Source of the DNA: Roseburia porci
GTDB lineage: Bacteria > Bacillota > Clostridia > Lachnospirales > Lachnospiraceae
Assembly: GCF_009695765.1 (NCBI RefSeq)
Contig: NZ_VUNI01000007.1
Location: forward strand, 1 to 64,000
Direction of reading: 5' to 3'
Length of the DNA stretch: 64,000 nt
Positions 17,628-27,925 of the stretch are shown here, piece after piece. Position 1 is the stretch's first letter. Every line of letters starts with the position of its first letter. The position numbers and the translations under genes were made by a program. Under the pieces are notes generated by a model. The model saw only the letters and a list, made by a program, of their open reading frames with translations, was not told the origin of the DNA and searched no databases.

Positions 17628-18506
17628 TTAATTCATTCGATTAAAAAACTTCATAAATAACTGCGTAATCCCCCAGCCGATCTGAATCTGCTCATGTGTT
17701 CCATTTAAAAGATTATCTGCGAGCACCTCAAAAGCTTTTGTCGCTGATGAATTCGGTGCATTAATCGAAACCGTTTTCTGCTGACGGATTGATTTTTCTA
17801 ACTGCCAGTCCTGCGGAATCGTTCCAAGATAATCAATACTGCCATTCAAAAACTGACTTACAACGGTGCTTAATTTGTCAAAAACCTGTTTTCCCTCTTC
17901 GTTCGAAGTCACTTTATTGGCAATGACATGAACCACTGTACCGCCTGACGTAAATTTCGGATTGCGATACAGTACTTTTAACAGAGAATAGGAATCTGTC
18001 AGAGAACTCGGCTCCGGTGTCGTAATCAGCAGAACCTCAGGACTCGCCATAACAAATTCCAAAACCTGTGGCGAAATTCCGGCTCCGGTATCAATAATGA
18101 TAAAATCCGCCAGTTCGTTCAATTCTCCCAGACAACGGATCAGATACATGATCTGTTCACGATAGAGATTACTTAGTCCGACAATTCCAGATCCTCCGGA
18201 AATAAAACCGATTCCCATTGGTCCCGGTGTTATAATCTCCTTCATGCTCTTCCCTTTATAAATCACATCAAAAAGATTATATTTCGGGGCGACTCCAAAC
18301 ATAACCTCCACATTCGCCAGTCCAAAATCAGCGTCAAAAATCAAAACTTTCTTTCCCGCTTTCGTCAGCTGAATCGCAAGATTCACTGCAACATTGGATT
18401 TTCCAACGCCTCCTTTACCACTGGTCACAGTAATAACCCGGGCAGTATTCATCTGATTTTGATTATGTAGTTTAATAACATTTCTCAGTTGCTCTGCCTG
18501 ATCCAT
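17628..18506 (-). CDS. flhG: Flagellar number regulator FlhG (MinD/ParA-like ATPase)
   Basis: A 292-residue deviant-Walker ATPase. It begins with the FlhG-specific DQAEQLR motif, which in homologues activates the FlhF GTPase, followed by SGKGGVGKSN (29-38) and DADFGLAN. It acts with FlhF on flagellar number and placement. Adjacent to flhF without a gap. Confidence 0.94.
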   Translation of the reverse strand: MDQAEQLRNVIKLHNQNQMNTARVITVTSGKGGVGKSNVAVNLAIQLTKAGKKVLIFDADFGLANVEVMFGVAPKYNLFDVIYKGKSMKEIITPGPMGIGFISGGSGIVGLSNLYREQIMYLIRCLGELNELADFIIIDTGAGISPQVLEFVMASPEVLLITTPEPSSLTDSYSLLKVLYRNPKFTSGGTVVHVIANKVTSNEEGKQVFDKLSTVVSQFLNGSIDYLGTIPQDWQLEKSIRQQKTVSINAPNSSATKAFEVLADNLLNGTHEQIQIGWGITQLFMKFFNRMN

Positions 18507-19841
18507 TTATCTACCCCCTAAAAGCTGTTTTACAATCTTTTGTGTGTCAAAAATCTCTATATCATCTGGCACATTCTGTCCGTTTGTAACATAAGAAAGA
18601 TCAGCTCCCGAATATAACTTAACGTTTAGAATATTTCCATATGTAGATGTCTCATCCAGTTTTGTAAAAATAAGTTTATAATCTGATATTTTGTGGTAAC
18701 TTTTTGTGATTTCAAGAAGATCTTTATATTTTGTAGTAGCACTGAGTACCAGATAAACTTCTTTTTCATACTCCGTGCTGACACTGTCGATCAGTTTTTT
18801 AATGTCATTTCTCTGTTCTTCATTTCGATGTGAAAATCCCGCTGTGTCAACAAAAATCAGATCGCTGTCCGCTGCTCCTGCAATTGCTTCGTTCATCTCC
18901 TCCGGTGAATAAATGATCGACATCGGAGCATCCAGGATATTGGCATAAACACGAAGCTGTTCCGTTGCCGCAATTCTGTATGTATCCGCCGTAAAAAACG
19001 CAACCTTACGATCATGTTCTACCTTATACTTTGAAGCAATCTTTGCAATTGTTGTTGTTTTTCCCACTCCAGTAGGCCCGATAAAGAAAATAACCTTTGG
19101 TTTTTTCCCGGTTAATCCAATCGGATTTGGCTGTCCGAACCGCAGAATCAGTTTCTGATATACATTTGAAAGAATCAGATCCAGACTGTTTCCCGGTCTG
19201 ATAAAACGCTCCACTTCATCCAGAATCTGATTGACATACTGCTCATTTACTTCATTTGTCAGAAGTGTATTATAAAGTATCTTAACGAAATTCAGTTCTT
19301 CTTCTGTTGCTTTCTTACCGATCTCTGTAAAGTCTTTCTGTGATGTCATTTTCTGATCCAGCATATTTGAAAGGCTCTCAATACGTTTTTCAATATCTGG
19401 TTCTCTGCTCTCGCTGGTGAACCGGTTTCTCTGAGAACCGTCCATATTGGCTGTATCTTTTGCAGTGTCCTGATTTAATTCTTCTTTTGCCTGAAGGATT
19501 TCCTTTTTCAACAGATCACTGACCATTGCTGTCCTGTCCTCTGTTGTCCTGTCCTCTGTCTTTGTCTCGTCCATAACCGGAATCTCTATTTTCTCATCCG
19601 CTGCAAGATTGATGCTTTCATGCTGTTTATTTACATTTTTCAGTGCATTTAACGGATTGGCAAATGACTCTCTTTCTTCCAGTGCAGCTGTCACCTCATA
19701 ATTTGAACTTTTGAACGCCCGGAAAACCCCTTTCGGTTTTATTTCTTTTACGTTCATGATCACTGCATTCTCTCCGAGTTCCTGCTTTGCCTTTTCAATA
19801 GCCTCTTCTTTTGTCTTCCCCTGATACTTGTTAATTGTCAT
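18507..19841 (-). CDS. flhF: Flagellar biosynthesis SRP-type GTPase FlhF
   Basis: A 444-residue GTPase. The N-terminal B domain (1-about 150) includes a short in-frame duplication (TEDRT twice, 95-104). The NG domain carries G1 GPTGVGKTT (255-263) and further SRP-GTPase motifs (FFTADTYRIAATEQL, DTAGFSHR, FTKLDET). It sets where flagella form. Located directly between flhA and flhG. Confidence 0.95.
   Translation of the reverse strand: MTINKYQGKTKEEAIEKAKQELGENAVIMNVKEIKPKGVFRAFKSSNYEVTAALEERESFANPLNALKNVNKQHESINLAADEKIEIPVMDETKTEDRTTEDRTAMVSDLLKKEILQAKEELNQDTAKDTANMDGSQRNRFTSESREPDIEKRIESLSNMLDQKMTSQKDFTEIGKKATEEELNFVKILYNTLLTNEVNEQYVNQILDEVERFIRPGNSLDLILSNVYQKLILRFGQPNPIGLTGKKPKVIFFIGPTGVGKTTTIAKIASKYKVEHDRKVAFFTADTYRIAATEQLRVYANILDAPMSIIYSPEEMNEAIAGAADSDLIFVDTAGFSHRNEEQRNDIKKLIDSVSTEYEKEVYLVLSATTKYKDLLEITKSYHKISDYKLIFTKLDETSTYGNILNVKLYSGADLSYVTNGQNVPDDIEIFDTQKIVKQLLGGR
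19530..19559. repeat. Two perfect 15-bp tandem copies inside flhF
   Basis: The unit TGTCCTGTCCTCTGT occurs twice in tandem without a mismatch. It encodes the duplicated TEDRT in the disordered part of the FlhF B domain and keeps the frame. Confidence 0.9.
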
Positions 19842-21875
19842 TTACGCTGTCACCATCCCAACTGATTGTAATTCTACATTTGATTCCACTTCATTATAAG
19901 ACACAACAATCAAATCCTTGTAATAGTCTTCGGTTAGCTTTTTAAAATACATTCGCACAATCGGCGAAGTAATTACAATCGCACTCTTTCCAAGATTCTC
20001 AAGTTTTGAAATCTCTTCTCCTAACGATTTCATAATACTCTTTGTCTTTTCCGGGTCCAATGTCAGATATGCACCCTGTTCTGTTTGTTTCACGGACTGC
20101 ATAATTTCCTGCTCCACTTTCGGATCCAGAGTTACAACGCTTGTTGTCTCGTTTGCAGGGAAATATTTGCTTGAAATTGCCCTCTTAAGACTTTGTCTTA
20201 CATACTCTGTCAGAACATCCGTATCCCGCGTTGTAGCAGCATGATCTGCAAGTGTCTCAAAGATTGTCAAAAGATCACGGATCGAGATGCCCTCCTTAAG
20301 CAGGTTCTGCAATACCTTTTGAATTTCGCCAAGTCCAAGGAGTTTTGGAATCAGCTCGTCCACAAGCACCGGATTGGATTCTTTCAGATTGTTGACAAGA
20401 TTCTGAACGTCCTGTCTTGTAAGAAGTTCTGCAATATGCGCACGAATCACTTCCGTCAAATGCGTTGCAATGATCGACGGTGGGTCTACAACTGTATATC
20501 CCAGGCTTTCCGCTCTCTCCCTCTGTCCCTCTGTAATCCAGATCGCCGGAAGATGGAATGATGGCTCAAATGTCGGAATACCCGTGATCTCTTCTTCCAC
20601 ATATCCGGGATTCATTGCCATATAGTGATCAAAAAGGATCTCACCCTCTGTCACCTGTATTCCTTTGATTTTAATAATATACTGATTCGGATTCAGCTGG
20701 ATATTATCCCTCAATCGAATGATCGGTACAACCGTACCAAGTTCTAACGCAATCTGTCTTCGAATCATTACCACACGATCCAGAAGATCGCCACCCTGAT
20801 TTACATCCGCAAGTGGAATAATTCCGTATCCAAATTCAAGTTCAATTGGATCTACCTGTAGCAGCGAAACCACATTTTCCGGTTTCCGTATCTCCTCTGC
20901 TTCACTTTCCGCAGCCTGTACTTCTTCCTCTATATTTTCCTCACCAATCTCACTGCTGATATTTCTTCCAACAAGAATAAATACTGCTCCTAATGCCACA
21001 AACAATACCCAGTTCAATGGTGTAACAACACCTAGGAAAATCAAAACCGTACCTACAATATACAGTACTTTCGGGATGCCAAACAGCTGTTTGACAAGCA
21101 CTCCGGAAAAATCCGCCTCATTGGAGCCCTTTGTTACGAGTATACCGGTTGAAAGTGAGATCAGAAGAGACGGAATCTGTGAAACCAGTCCATCACCTAT
21201 GGTAAGAATTCCGTACTGCATAATCGCAGACTGAAAATCCATCCCCTGATTCATCATTCCCATCGCAGTTCCACCGATCAGGTTAATAAAGGTGATGATC
21301 AGACCAGCTGTTGCATCTCCTTTTACATACTTTGTTGCACCATCCATGGATCCAAAGAAGCTGGATTCTTTCTGTATCTTCTCACGTCTTGCTTTTGCTT
21401 CTTTATCGGTAATCGCCCCTGTATTCAGATCTGCATCAATCGCCATCTGCTTACCAGGCATAGCATCCAGTGTAAATCTTGCTGTTACCTCTGATACACG
21501 TTCCGAACCTTTGTTAATTACAATAAACTGGATCAGAATCAACACGATAAATACAATGGCTCCGATAATCATATCTCCGCCACCTACGAAATTACCAAAA
21601 GTCGTTACAACATTACCAGGATTACCGGTCGTAAGAATCAGCCTCGTCGACGATACATTAAGGGAAATTCTAAAAATCGTTGTAAATAAAAGTAATGTCG
21701 GGAAAAAAGACATGTCCAGTACTTCTTTTACAAAGAGAACATTAAACAGAATGATCAGCGCAACCGAAATATTGATTGCAAGCATAATATCCAGTAAAAA
21801 AGATGGAATAGGAATAATAAAGAAAATAACAGCGGCAAGCAGGTACATTCCAACACCAATATCTGATTTTTTCAT
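19842..21875 (-). CDS. flhA: Flagellar export gate protein FlhA
   Basis: A 677-residue type III export component. Eight predicted transmembrane helices lie in the first ~310 residues, including the FHIPEP-family signature region (VNKGSERVSEVTARFTLDAM). The cytoplasmic C-terminal domain docks substrate-chaperone complexes. It follows flhB and precedes flhF in the conserved order. Confidence 0.97.
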   Translation of the reverse strand: MKKSDIGVGMYLLAAVIFFIIPIPSFLLDIMLAINISVALIILFNVLFVKEVLDMSFFPTLLLFTTIFRISLNVSSTRLILTTGNPGNVVTTFGNFVGGGDMIIGAIVFIVLILIQFIVINKGSERVSEVTARFTLDAMPGKQMAIDADLNTGAITDKEAKARREKIQKESSFFGSMDGATKYVKGDATAGLIITFINLIGGTAMGMMNQGMDFQSAIMQYGILTIGDGLVSQIPSLLISLSTGILVTKGSNEADFSGVLVKQLFGIPKVLYIVGTVLIFLGVVTPLNWVLFVALGAVFILVGRNISSEIGEENIEEEVQAAESEAEEIRKPENVVSLLQVDPIELEFGYGIIPLADVNQGGDLLDRVVMIRRQIALELGTVVPIIRLRDNIQLNPNQYIIKIKGIQVTEGEILFDHYMAMNPGYVEEEITGIPTFEPSFHLPAIWITEGQRERAESLGYTVVDPPSIIATHLTEVIRAHIAELLTRQDVQNLVNNLKESNPVLVDELIPKLLGLGEIQKVLQNLLKEGISIRDLLTIFETLADHAATTRDTDVLTEYVRQSLKRAISSKYFPANETTSVVTLDPKVEQEIMQSVKQTEQGAYLTLDPEKTKSIMKSLGEEISKLENLGKSAIVITSPIVRMYFKKLTEDYYKDLIVVSYNEVESNVELQSVGMVTA

Positions 21876-21900
21876 TCTGTTGTATCCCCCTTTCTATATT

Positions 21901-23049
21901 TTATCCGTTTTTCATATGATACACCATTGCAAGCACTTCCGCTACTGCCTGATATAATTCCGGCGGAATTTCTGCGCCAATTTCCACATTTGCATACAAC
22001 ATTCGTGCCAACGGTTTATTTTCTACAATTTCTATCTGATTGTCTTTCGCAATCTCTTTAATTTTCTGAGCCAGATAATCTTCTCCTTTTGCCACAACAA
22101 TCGGAGCTGTACTCTTATCCGCATCATATTTTAAAGCAACCGCATAATGTGTCGGATTCGTAATTACGACATCCGCTTTTGGAACATCCTGCATCATTCT
22201 TCGTTGCGATGCTTCCTGCATTCTTCTTCGCTGCTGTCCTTTGATCTGCGGATCTCCCTCTGTATTTTTAAATTCATCCTTTACTTCCTGTTTCGTCATT
22301 TTCATGTCTTCGTTAAACTTCCGTTTTTGAAAAACATAATCTGCAATGCCGACAACCAGATAAACAATGCTGATTTTCAAACCTGTATCAATAATGATTT
22401 CTCCAACCAGACAGACTGCCTGATTCAGTGCCAGGTCATAAAGAATAAATAATTGATTTCTATGATCTTTTATTGACGTATATGCAATATATACGATCAA
22501 TGCAATTTTAACAATTGATTTTAATAATTCAAATAGTGAATCCTTTGAAAAAATACGCTTGAATCCATTCAATGGATTCATTTTTGATAATTTGGGGTTC
22601 ATTGGTTTGGTTGATATTTTCCAGCCAACCTGAATAATACTGATCAGAATTGTAATCACAACTCCACATGCAAAAAAAGGAGCAACAATCTCCAGCCATT
22701 TTAAAATCATTTCTGTCAAAAAAGTGGAAACTGCATGTGGTGACAGCCCGGAAGCATTTATTTTAATAAACTCCGGAATCTTTGCATAAATGGATGGAAA
22801 AAGTCCGAGCAGTCCTTTTCCCACAAAAGAAATAAATACCTTTAATACAAGGAAAAGCACAATCAGATCAAACGCAGCTGTCAGTTCTTTACTTTTGGCT
22901 ACTTTTCCCTCTTCTCTGGCATCTTTGAGTTTCTTTGCGGTTGCAGGCTCTGTTTTTTCTCCGCCTTCTCCATCTTTTGCAAAAAACTGAAGATCATATT
23001 TCAATATTAGGTTGTTCGTTTCATCCTTTTGTCTAATGCAATCCCTCAA
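21901..23049 (-). CDS. flhB: Flagellar export switch protein FlhB
   Basis: Export-substrate specificity switch with four transmembrane helices and a cytoplasmic domain that self-cleaves at NPTH (298-301 in this numbering). The start is uncertain. The first TTG (23049) overlaps the fliR end by 17 bases and has GGTGG upstream. An internal TTG at 23004 gives the N-terminus MKYDLQFFAKDG that resembles homologues, but has no clear ribosome site. No in-frame ATG exists near either. Confidence 0.92.
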   Translation of the reverse strand: MRDCIRQKDETNNLILKYDLQFFAKDGEGGEKTEPATAKKLKDAREEGKVAKSKELTAAFDLIVLFLVLKVFISFVGKGLLGLFPSIYAKIPEFIKINASGLSPHAVSTFLTEMILKWLEIVAPFFACGVVITILISIIQVGWKISTKPMNPKLSKMNPLNGFKRIFSKDSLFELLKSIVKIALIVYIAYTSIKDHRNQLFILYDLALNQAVCLVGEIIIDTGLKISIVYLVVGIADYVFQKRKFNEDMKMTKQEVKDEFKNTEGDPQIKGQQRRRMQEASQRRMMQDVPKADVVITNPTHYAVALKYDADKSTAPIVVAKGEDYLAQKIKEIAKDNQIEIVENKPLARMLYANVEIGAEIPPELYQAVAEVLAMVYHMKNG

Positions 23050-23812
23050 TAATCATGACCACCATTTTTTTCATTTCATCTGATATAAAATCAGCCGCAT
23101 CCGGTAATAGGATTACTGTCAGAAACATGACTGCAAAACCTACAAGTACTTTTAACTGCATTCCCACGGCAAACATATTCATCTGAGGAGCTACCTTTGC
23201 CATAATACCTAAAATACAGTTCAGTATCATGACACATGCAAAAAAGGGAAGATATATGCGGAAACCAATCACTCCCATATCACACATATAGGTTCCAAGT
23301 GTATCCGCGATATGCTGCCAGTTAAATTGCGTGCCTCCAATCGGTATTACGGAAAAAGAATCCCCGATTGCACGCAATATATATAAATGCATATTGGAAG
23401 CAATTAAAATCAAAATAATAATTTTCTGATAAAAATTACCTGAAATCGTTGTTTCACTGTTTGTCTCCGGATTAAATATGGTTGCCATCGACAACCCAAT
23501 ATCCATATCAATGATATTACCTGCAAATAAAACAATGGAATTACAGATATTTGCTGAAAAACCTATAAGCAATCCCGTAATTCCCTCCTGAAAAACAATG
23601 ACCGCATATCCGATCACATCTGTATAATTTAATTCTGGCCTTTGTAATACATTGTAAAGCAGTAACGATACAAAGGCAGACAATCCAATTTTCACCTGTC
23701 TTGGTACTTCGCTCTGTCCCAGAAATGGTGCAACATATACAAAGCAGGAAATTCTCACAAAAATCAATAGAAAATATTCAAGATTGTCTAATGAAAAAGA
23801 ATAATTTACCAT
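23033..23812 (-). CDS. fliR: Flagellar export protein FliR
   Basis: A 259-residue integral membrane protein with about six helices, forming the FliPQR export core. The family pattern is visible (FVRISCFVYVAPFLGQSEVPRQVKIGLS, cut by helices). It starts 3 bases after fliQ ends and overlaps the long version of flhB. Confidence 0.95.
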   Translation of the reverse strand: MVNYSFSLDNLEYFLLIFVRISCFVYVAPFLGQSEVPRQVKIGLSAFVSLLLYNVLQRPELNYTDVIGYAVIVFQEGITGLLIGFSANICNSIVLFAGNIIDMDIGLSMATIFNPETNSETTISGNFYQKIIILILIASNMHLYILRAIGDSFSVIPIGGTQFNWQHIADTLGTYMCDMGVIGFRIYLPFFACVMILNCILGIMAKVAPQMNMFAVGMQLKVLVGFAVMFLTVILLPDAADFISDEMKKMVVMIIEGLH

Positions 23813-23815
23813 ATG

Positions 23816-24094
23816 TTATCCCAAACTCAGATAATAGCTGAAATTTGACCAGAGATTTGTCATAAAACCGGTCAAATCATTCATCATCCATGACCCAAAA
23901 ATAATCAAGGCCACGAATACACCTATAATTTTTGGTACAAACGTTAATGTCTGCTCCTGAATCGAAGTAACCGTCTGAAATATACTGACGATCAGTCCAA
24001 TGATCAGAGAAACAAGCAGCAGCGGTGCTGATGTAATAATGATCGTATAGATGGCGTCTCTCGCAATGTCAAGTACTGCATCCTGTGTAATCAA
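23816..24094 (-). CDS. fliQ: Flagellar export protein FliQ
   Basis: A 92-residue, two-helix membrane protein of the FliPQR core (helices about 15-38 and 52-75; motif SIFQTVTSIQEQTLTFVPK). Normal length for the family (about 89). Confidence 0.96.
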   Translation of the reverse strand: MITQDAVLDIARDAIYTIIITSAPLLLVSLIIGLIVSIFQTVTSIQEQTLTFVPKIIGVFVALIIFGSWMMNDLTGFMTNLWSNFSYYLSLG

Positions 24095-24124
24095 AAATAA
24101 ACACCTCTTTTTTTAATAATCCCA

Positions 24125-24973
24125 TCAGTAAAATGTTTTTACAAGATTTGCTATTACCAGATTCCATCCATCCGCCAATACAAATAACAATATTTTAAAC
24201 GGAAGCGATATTGTTGTTGGTGGAAGCATCATCATACCCATAGACATAAGTACCGACGCCACAACCATATCTATTACAATAAACGGAATATAGATTAAGA
24301 ATCCGATAATAAACGATGTCCGAAGTTCGCTTAAGATAAATGCCGGAACAAGCGTTGTAAACGGGATATCATCATAATTGTCATATGTTTCATCCGACAT
24401 ATCCACAAATAATTTCAGATCCTTTGTCTGGGTCTGTCCATACATAAACTCCCGTAATGGCTTTTCTGCCGCCTCGAAAGCCTCCTGCTGTGTAATTTTC
24501 CCCTCATCGAGTGGCTGAATCGCATCTGTATTAATCTGCTGAAATGTCGGCCACATAATAAAAAAGGTCAAAAACAATGCCAAACCAATCAGTACCTGGT
24601 TCGGCGGTGCAGTCTGGGTTCCAAGTGCAGTTCTTACGAAATGCAGCACCACAATAATTCTGGTGAATGACGTAAGCATAATTAAGATGGAAGGTGCCAG
24701 TGAAAGTACCGTCAGTACCAAAAGCATCTTAATCGGTGTTGAAACCGATCCATCGTCATTATTGTAAGAAATCGATAACCCATTTGTATTTCCGGAATTT
24801 ATATCTGCTACCGTTCCATCTCCGCCTCCATCCATAGATGTGATACTATCCGGATCCATAGATGCTGCCTGAACATGTGCCGGTTTGCAGAACATCAAAC
24901 TTATTGTGCAAATAACTACTGCACAGGCAAACAAAAAGGATGCCATGCAGTATCTTTTTTTTGTTTTTGTCAT
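24125..24973 (-). CDS. fliP: Flagellar export protein FliP
   Basis: A 282-residue export-gate protein. It has an N-terminal signal peptide (helix about 10-28, probable cleavage after VQA), a periplasm-side low-complexity stretch, and then the FliP core with family motifs (TSFTRIIVVLHFVRTALGTQ, PPNQVLIGLALFLTFFIMWP). Same order fliO-fliP-fliQ-fliR as in other Firmicutes. Confidence 0.96.
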   Translation of the reverse strand: MTKTKKRYCMASFLFACAVVICTISLMFCKPAHVQAASMDPDSITSMDGGGDGTVADINSGNTNGLSISYNNDDGSVSTPIKMLLVLTVLSLAPSILIMLTSFTRIIVVLHFVRTALGTQTAPPNQVLIGLALFLTFFIMWPTFQQINTDAIQPLDEGKITQQEAFEAAEKPLREFMYGQTQTKDLKLFVDMSDETYDNYDDIPFTTLVPAFILSELRTSFIIGFLIYIPFIVIDMVVASVLMSMGMMMLPPTTISLPFKILLFVLADGWNLVIANLVKTFY

Positions 24974-24974
24974 A

Positions 24975-25352
24975 TCAACCCTGCTTTTTTGGAAACTTGT
25001 TCTTCATTTTTGCGAAAAGTTCCTGAAAACTTTCTGTTGTTGCAGAATTATTCTGCTCAAACGAGAAATCTTTTAACTGTTCTCTCGTCAGCTGTGCCAA
25101 CAAATGAATTTCGTCCTTGCCACATGCTACAACAAGATAAACATCTCCGGCTTCAACAATACTGATCAGTTTGTTATTTCCCATCCGGATGCTCTCAATA
25201 ACTTTAAGATTCTTATTGTATGTATGTGACTTCTGATACCCAGCCATCCATTTTGTTGTCAGCCAGGTAATCACAAGGACAAAAATAAAAATCAGTAAAA
25301 CACCAATTAACTGAAAAAAACTATCCAGTGAACTTGAAAGTAATATATTCAT
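24975..25352 (-). CDS. fliO: Flagellar biosynthesis protein FliO/FliZ
   Basis: A 125-residue protein with one transmembrane helix (about 12-31) followed by a basic, beta-rich cytoplasmic domain (IRMGNNKLISIVEAGDVYLVV). It helps FliP fold and assemble. Placed between cheY and fliP with almost no spacing. Confidence 0.87.
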   Translation of the reverse strand: MNILLSSSLDSFFQLIGVLLIFIFVLVITWLTTKWMAGYQKSHTYNKNLKVIESIRMGNNKLISIVEAGDVYLVVACGKDEIHLLAQLTREQLKDFSFEQNNSATTESFQELFAKMKNKFPKKQG

Positions 25353-25353
25353 A

Positions 25354-25716
25354 TTATCCCACTACTTTTTTAACTGCTTCCAATACTCGTTCCGGCTGGA
25401 ATGGCTTTACAATAAAGTCTTTCGCACCAGACTGGATTGCTTCAATTACCATAGCCTGCTGTCCCATTGCAGAACACATGATAATCGTTGCATTCGGATC
25501 TGACTCTTTAATCTTTTTCAGTGCTTCAATTCCATCCATTTCAGGCATTGTAATATCCATTAAAACAAGATCCGGTTTTAATTCATTGTATTTTTCAATT
25601 GCCTTAAGTCCATTTTCCGCTTCACCAGCGATATTGTATCCATTTTTTGAAAGTATATCTTTGATCATCATGCGCATGAACGCTGCATCATCACAAATAA
25701 GAACATTCTTTGCCAT
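25354..25716 (-). CDS. cheY: Chemotaxis response regulator CheY
   Basis: A 120-residue single receiver domain. Acidic pocket residues (CDD), phospho-acceptor Asp54 (LMDITMP), Thr/Ser switch (MCSAMG) and Lys (IVKPF) are present. CheY-P binds FliM and FliY, which are encoded immediately upstream. In B. subtilis, CheY-P promotes counter-clockwise rotation. Confidence 0.96.
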   Translation of the reverse strand: MAKNVLICDDAAFMRMMIKDILSKNGYNIAGEAENGLKAIEKYNELKPDLVLMDITMPEMDGIEALKKIKESDPNATIIMCSAMGQQAMVIEAIQSGAKDFIVKPFQPERVLEAVKKVVG

Positions 25717-25739
25717 TTTTTTATCTCCTGTTTTCTTTT

Positions 25740-26879
25740 TTAAATAATTGGTCTTCCATTATTGATAATTTCCGTGATACGTACACCGAAACTTTCTTCA
25801 ATTACAACAACTTCGCCCTTTGCGACATTCTTTCCATTTACAAGAATATCAATCGGCTCTCCAGCCAGTTTATCCAATTCAATAATTTTTCCCGGACTGA
25901 AATCCAAAATATCGGAAATTGATTTGGTTGTTCTGCCCAATTCCACAGTTACCTGAAGCGGTACGTCCATGATCAGTCCAATGTTCTCTGGATTGTAATT
26001 TCCAACATTTCCTGCTGTAAACGGCTGGAATTGTGCCGGCTGTACATTGACTGGCTGTTGTGCATATGAATTTTGCTGTGCTGCCATCTGTTGATTCATC
26101 ATTTGTGCCGCTCCCATATTTGGCTGTTGAGCAGTTGCCTGTGCTGTCTGAGCAGTTTGTGTTGGTGCTGCTTTTGTTTCACCTTCATTCATCAGCGACT
26201 CGCTCTCCATTTCCATATTCTTTGAAACGCCTTCACACATTTCTCTTGCAAAAGAGAATGGATAAAGTTGCATGATTTCACTGTCTACCAGATCTCCAAT
26301 TTCCATTTTAAAAGAAATCTTTACAAAACGTCCGGTAAGAAATTTATCGATAGATCCTTCATCTACATTTTCCTGAAGATCAATCAGATCTGCAATTGGC
26401 GGACTAATATCAATTTTCTTATTCAGCATTGACGACAATGATGTCGCTGCAGAACCCATCATCTGGTTCATCGCTTCACTGATTGCACTAAGATGCAGTT
26501 CTCCAAGTTCTCCGTCGGTATTTCGTCCATCACCGCCCATCATGAGATCCGTGATTACTTTTACATCCTTCTCTTTCAGAACAAGAATATTGCTGCCATC
26601 CAGTCCCATTGTATAAGCAATGCGAATAAAAACGCATGGTCTTTCATAATTATTGACTACATCCTCCCATGTTGCAAATGAAACAACCGGAGTTGAAATT
26701 TCTACCTTATGATTTACCAGTGAAAACAATGTGGTAGCTGCAGTCCCCATACTGATATTCGCGATTTCCCCAATCGCGTCTCTTTGATCTTCTGTAAGCG
26801 TTTCTTCATCAGTAACGTCATTCTTACCCGTATCATTTAACAGTGCGTTAATTTCTTCCTGAGATAACACTCCATCCAT
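25740..26879 (-). CDS. fliY: Flagellar switch protein FliY (CheC-FliN fusion)
   Basis: A 379-residue C-ring protein. An N-terminal CheY-binding peptide (VLSQEEINALL) precedes a CheC-type phosphatase domain with both ExxN sites (GEIANISMG and SEAMNQMMG). A Gln/Ala-rich linker (about 235-290) leads to a C-terminal FliN domain (VPLQVTVELGRT, GVRITEI). It forms part of the switch and removes phosphate from CheY-P. Confidence 0.95.
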   Translation of the reverse strand: MDGVLSQEEINALLNDTGKNDVTDEETLTEDQRDAIGEIANISMGTAATTLFSLVNHKVEISTPVVSFATWEDVVNNYERPCVFIRIAYTMGLDGSNILVLKEKDVKVITDLMMGGDGRNTDGELGELHLSAISEAMNQMMGSAATSLSSMLNKKIDISPPIADLIDLQENVDEGSIDKFLTGRFVKISFKMEIGDLVDSEIMQLYPFSFAREMCEGVSKNMEMESESLMNEGETKAAPTQTAQTAQATAQQPNMGAAQMMNQQMAAQQNSYAQQPVNVQPAQFQPFTAGNVGNYNPENIGLIMDVPLQVTVELGRTTKSISDILDFSPGKIIELDKLAGEPIDILVNGKNVAKGEVVVIEESFGVRITEIINNGRPII

Positions 26880-26883
26880 AGTT

Positions 26884-27864
26884 TTATTGCTCCTCTCTCA
26901 CTACCGAGGTAATCCTTACCGCGTTTTTATCCCCGTACGCCCCCGGCAGAGCTGTAAATTTACGGATATTTCCCACATAAACATCCAGTTCCTCATCCAC
27001 TTTACGATTCAGCCGAATAATGTCTCCAGGCTGAAGACATGCAAAATCACTGACTGAGATCGTACTTTCACCTAATACTGCTTTCATCGGAATTTCCGCT
27101 CTCTTGATCAGTACTTCGATCGAATCTGCATAATTTGTTTCATCATGCCTTGTCATATTTGAGAACCAATATTTCGTATTCAGTTTGTCCATGACTTCTT
27201 CCAACGTAATATATGGAAGACAAACATTCATAAGTCCCTCAACTTCTCCGATTTTCATATTGATCGTCACAATCGCGATCATCTCGCTTGGAGAGATAAT
27301 CTGAGCATATTGGGAATTGGTTTCAATTCTTTCCAGATGTGGCTGTATATCTACTACATTTTCCCATGGTTCCTTGAGTAGATTTACACACACCACGAAA
27401 ATTCGTTCGATAATCAGAAGTTCTATTTCCGAAAAATCCCTTGTCTTTTCGATTGGATCTCCGCGTCCTCCAAGCATGCGGTCTACCATTGCATATCCCA
27501 GGTTCGCTGCAAGTTCTAATATAATGTTACCTGGTAAAGGAGCAAAATCAACAATTCCAAGCAATACCGGGTTAGAAAGAGCATTCGAAAATTCAGAATA
27601 TGTAACAGCCTCTGCATTCATAACCTCAATCTGAACATTCTTGCGGAAATAAACCGGAAGATTTGTTGACAAAAGCCTTCCGTAATGTTCGAAAATAATT
27701 TCCAGTGTTCTTAAATGTTCTTTTGAGAATTTGGAAGGACGGGCGAAATCATAATCTTTAACCTGTTTTTCAGAATTCTCTTTTATTTCATCTACATCAA
27801 GTTCTCCATTACTCAGAGCCTGTAGTAAACTATCTATCTCATTTTGAGATAAAACATCACCCAT
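26884..27864 (-). CDS. fliM: Flagellar motor switch protein FliM
   Basis: A 326-residue C-ring component. It has the N-terminal CheY-P binding peptide (VLSQNEIDSLLQAL), a middle domain (DRMLGGRGDP) and a C-terminal SpoA/FliN-like domain. Placed between fliL and fliY. Confidence 0.97.
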   Translation of the reverse strand: MGDVLSQNEIDSLLQALSNGELDVDEIKENSEKQVKDYDFARPSKFSKEHLRTLEIIFEHYGRLLSTNLPVYFRKNVQIEVMNAEAVTYSEFSNALSNPVLLGIVDFAPLPGNIILELAANLGYAMVDRMLGGRGDPIEKTRDFSEIELLIIERIFVVCVNLLKEPWENVVDIQPHLERIETNSQYAQIISPSEMIAIVTINMKIGEVEGLMNVCLPYITLEEVMDKLNTKYWFSNMTRHDETNYADSIEVLIKRAEIPMKAVLGESTISVSDFACLQPGDIIRLNRKVDEELDVYVGNIRKFTALPGAYGDKNAVRITSVVREEQ

Positions 27865-27925
27865 ATCCTTTTCTCACCACCTGTTACTTCATTTAACTGC
27901 ATTCACAGTCATTTTATCTCATCTG

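Noticed and set aside
23004-23049. Frameshift at the start of flhB
   Set aside because: A five-codon ATG frame is seen here, but the in-frame TTG starts give a full-length FlhB, so no frameshift is needed.
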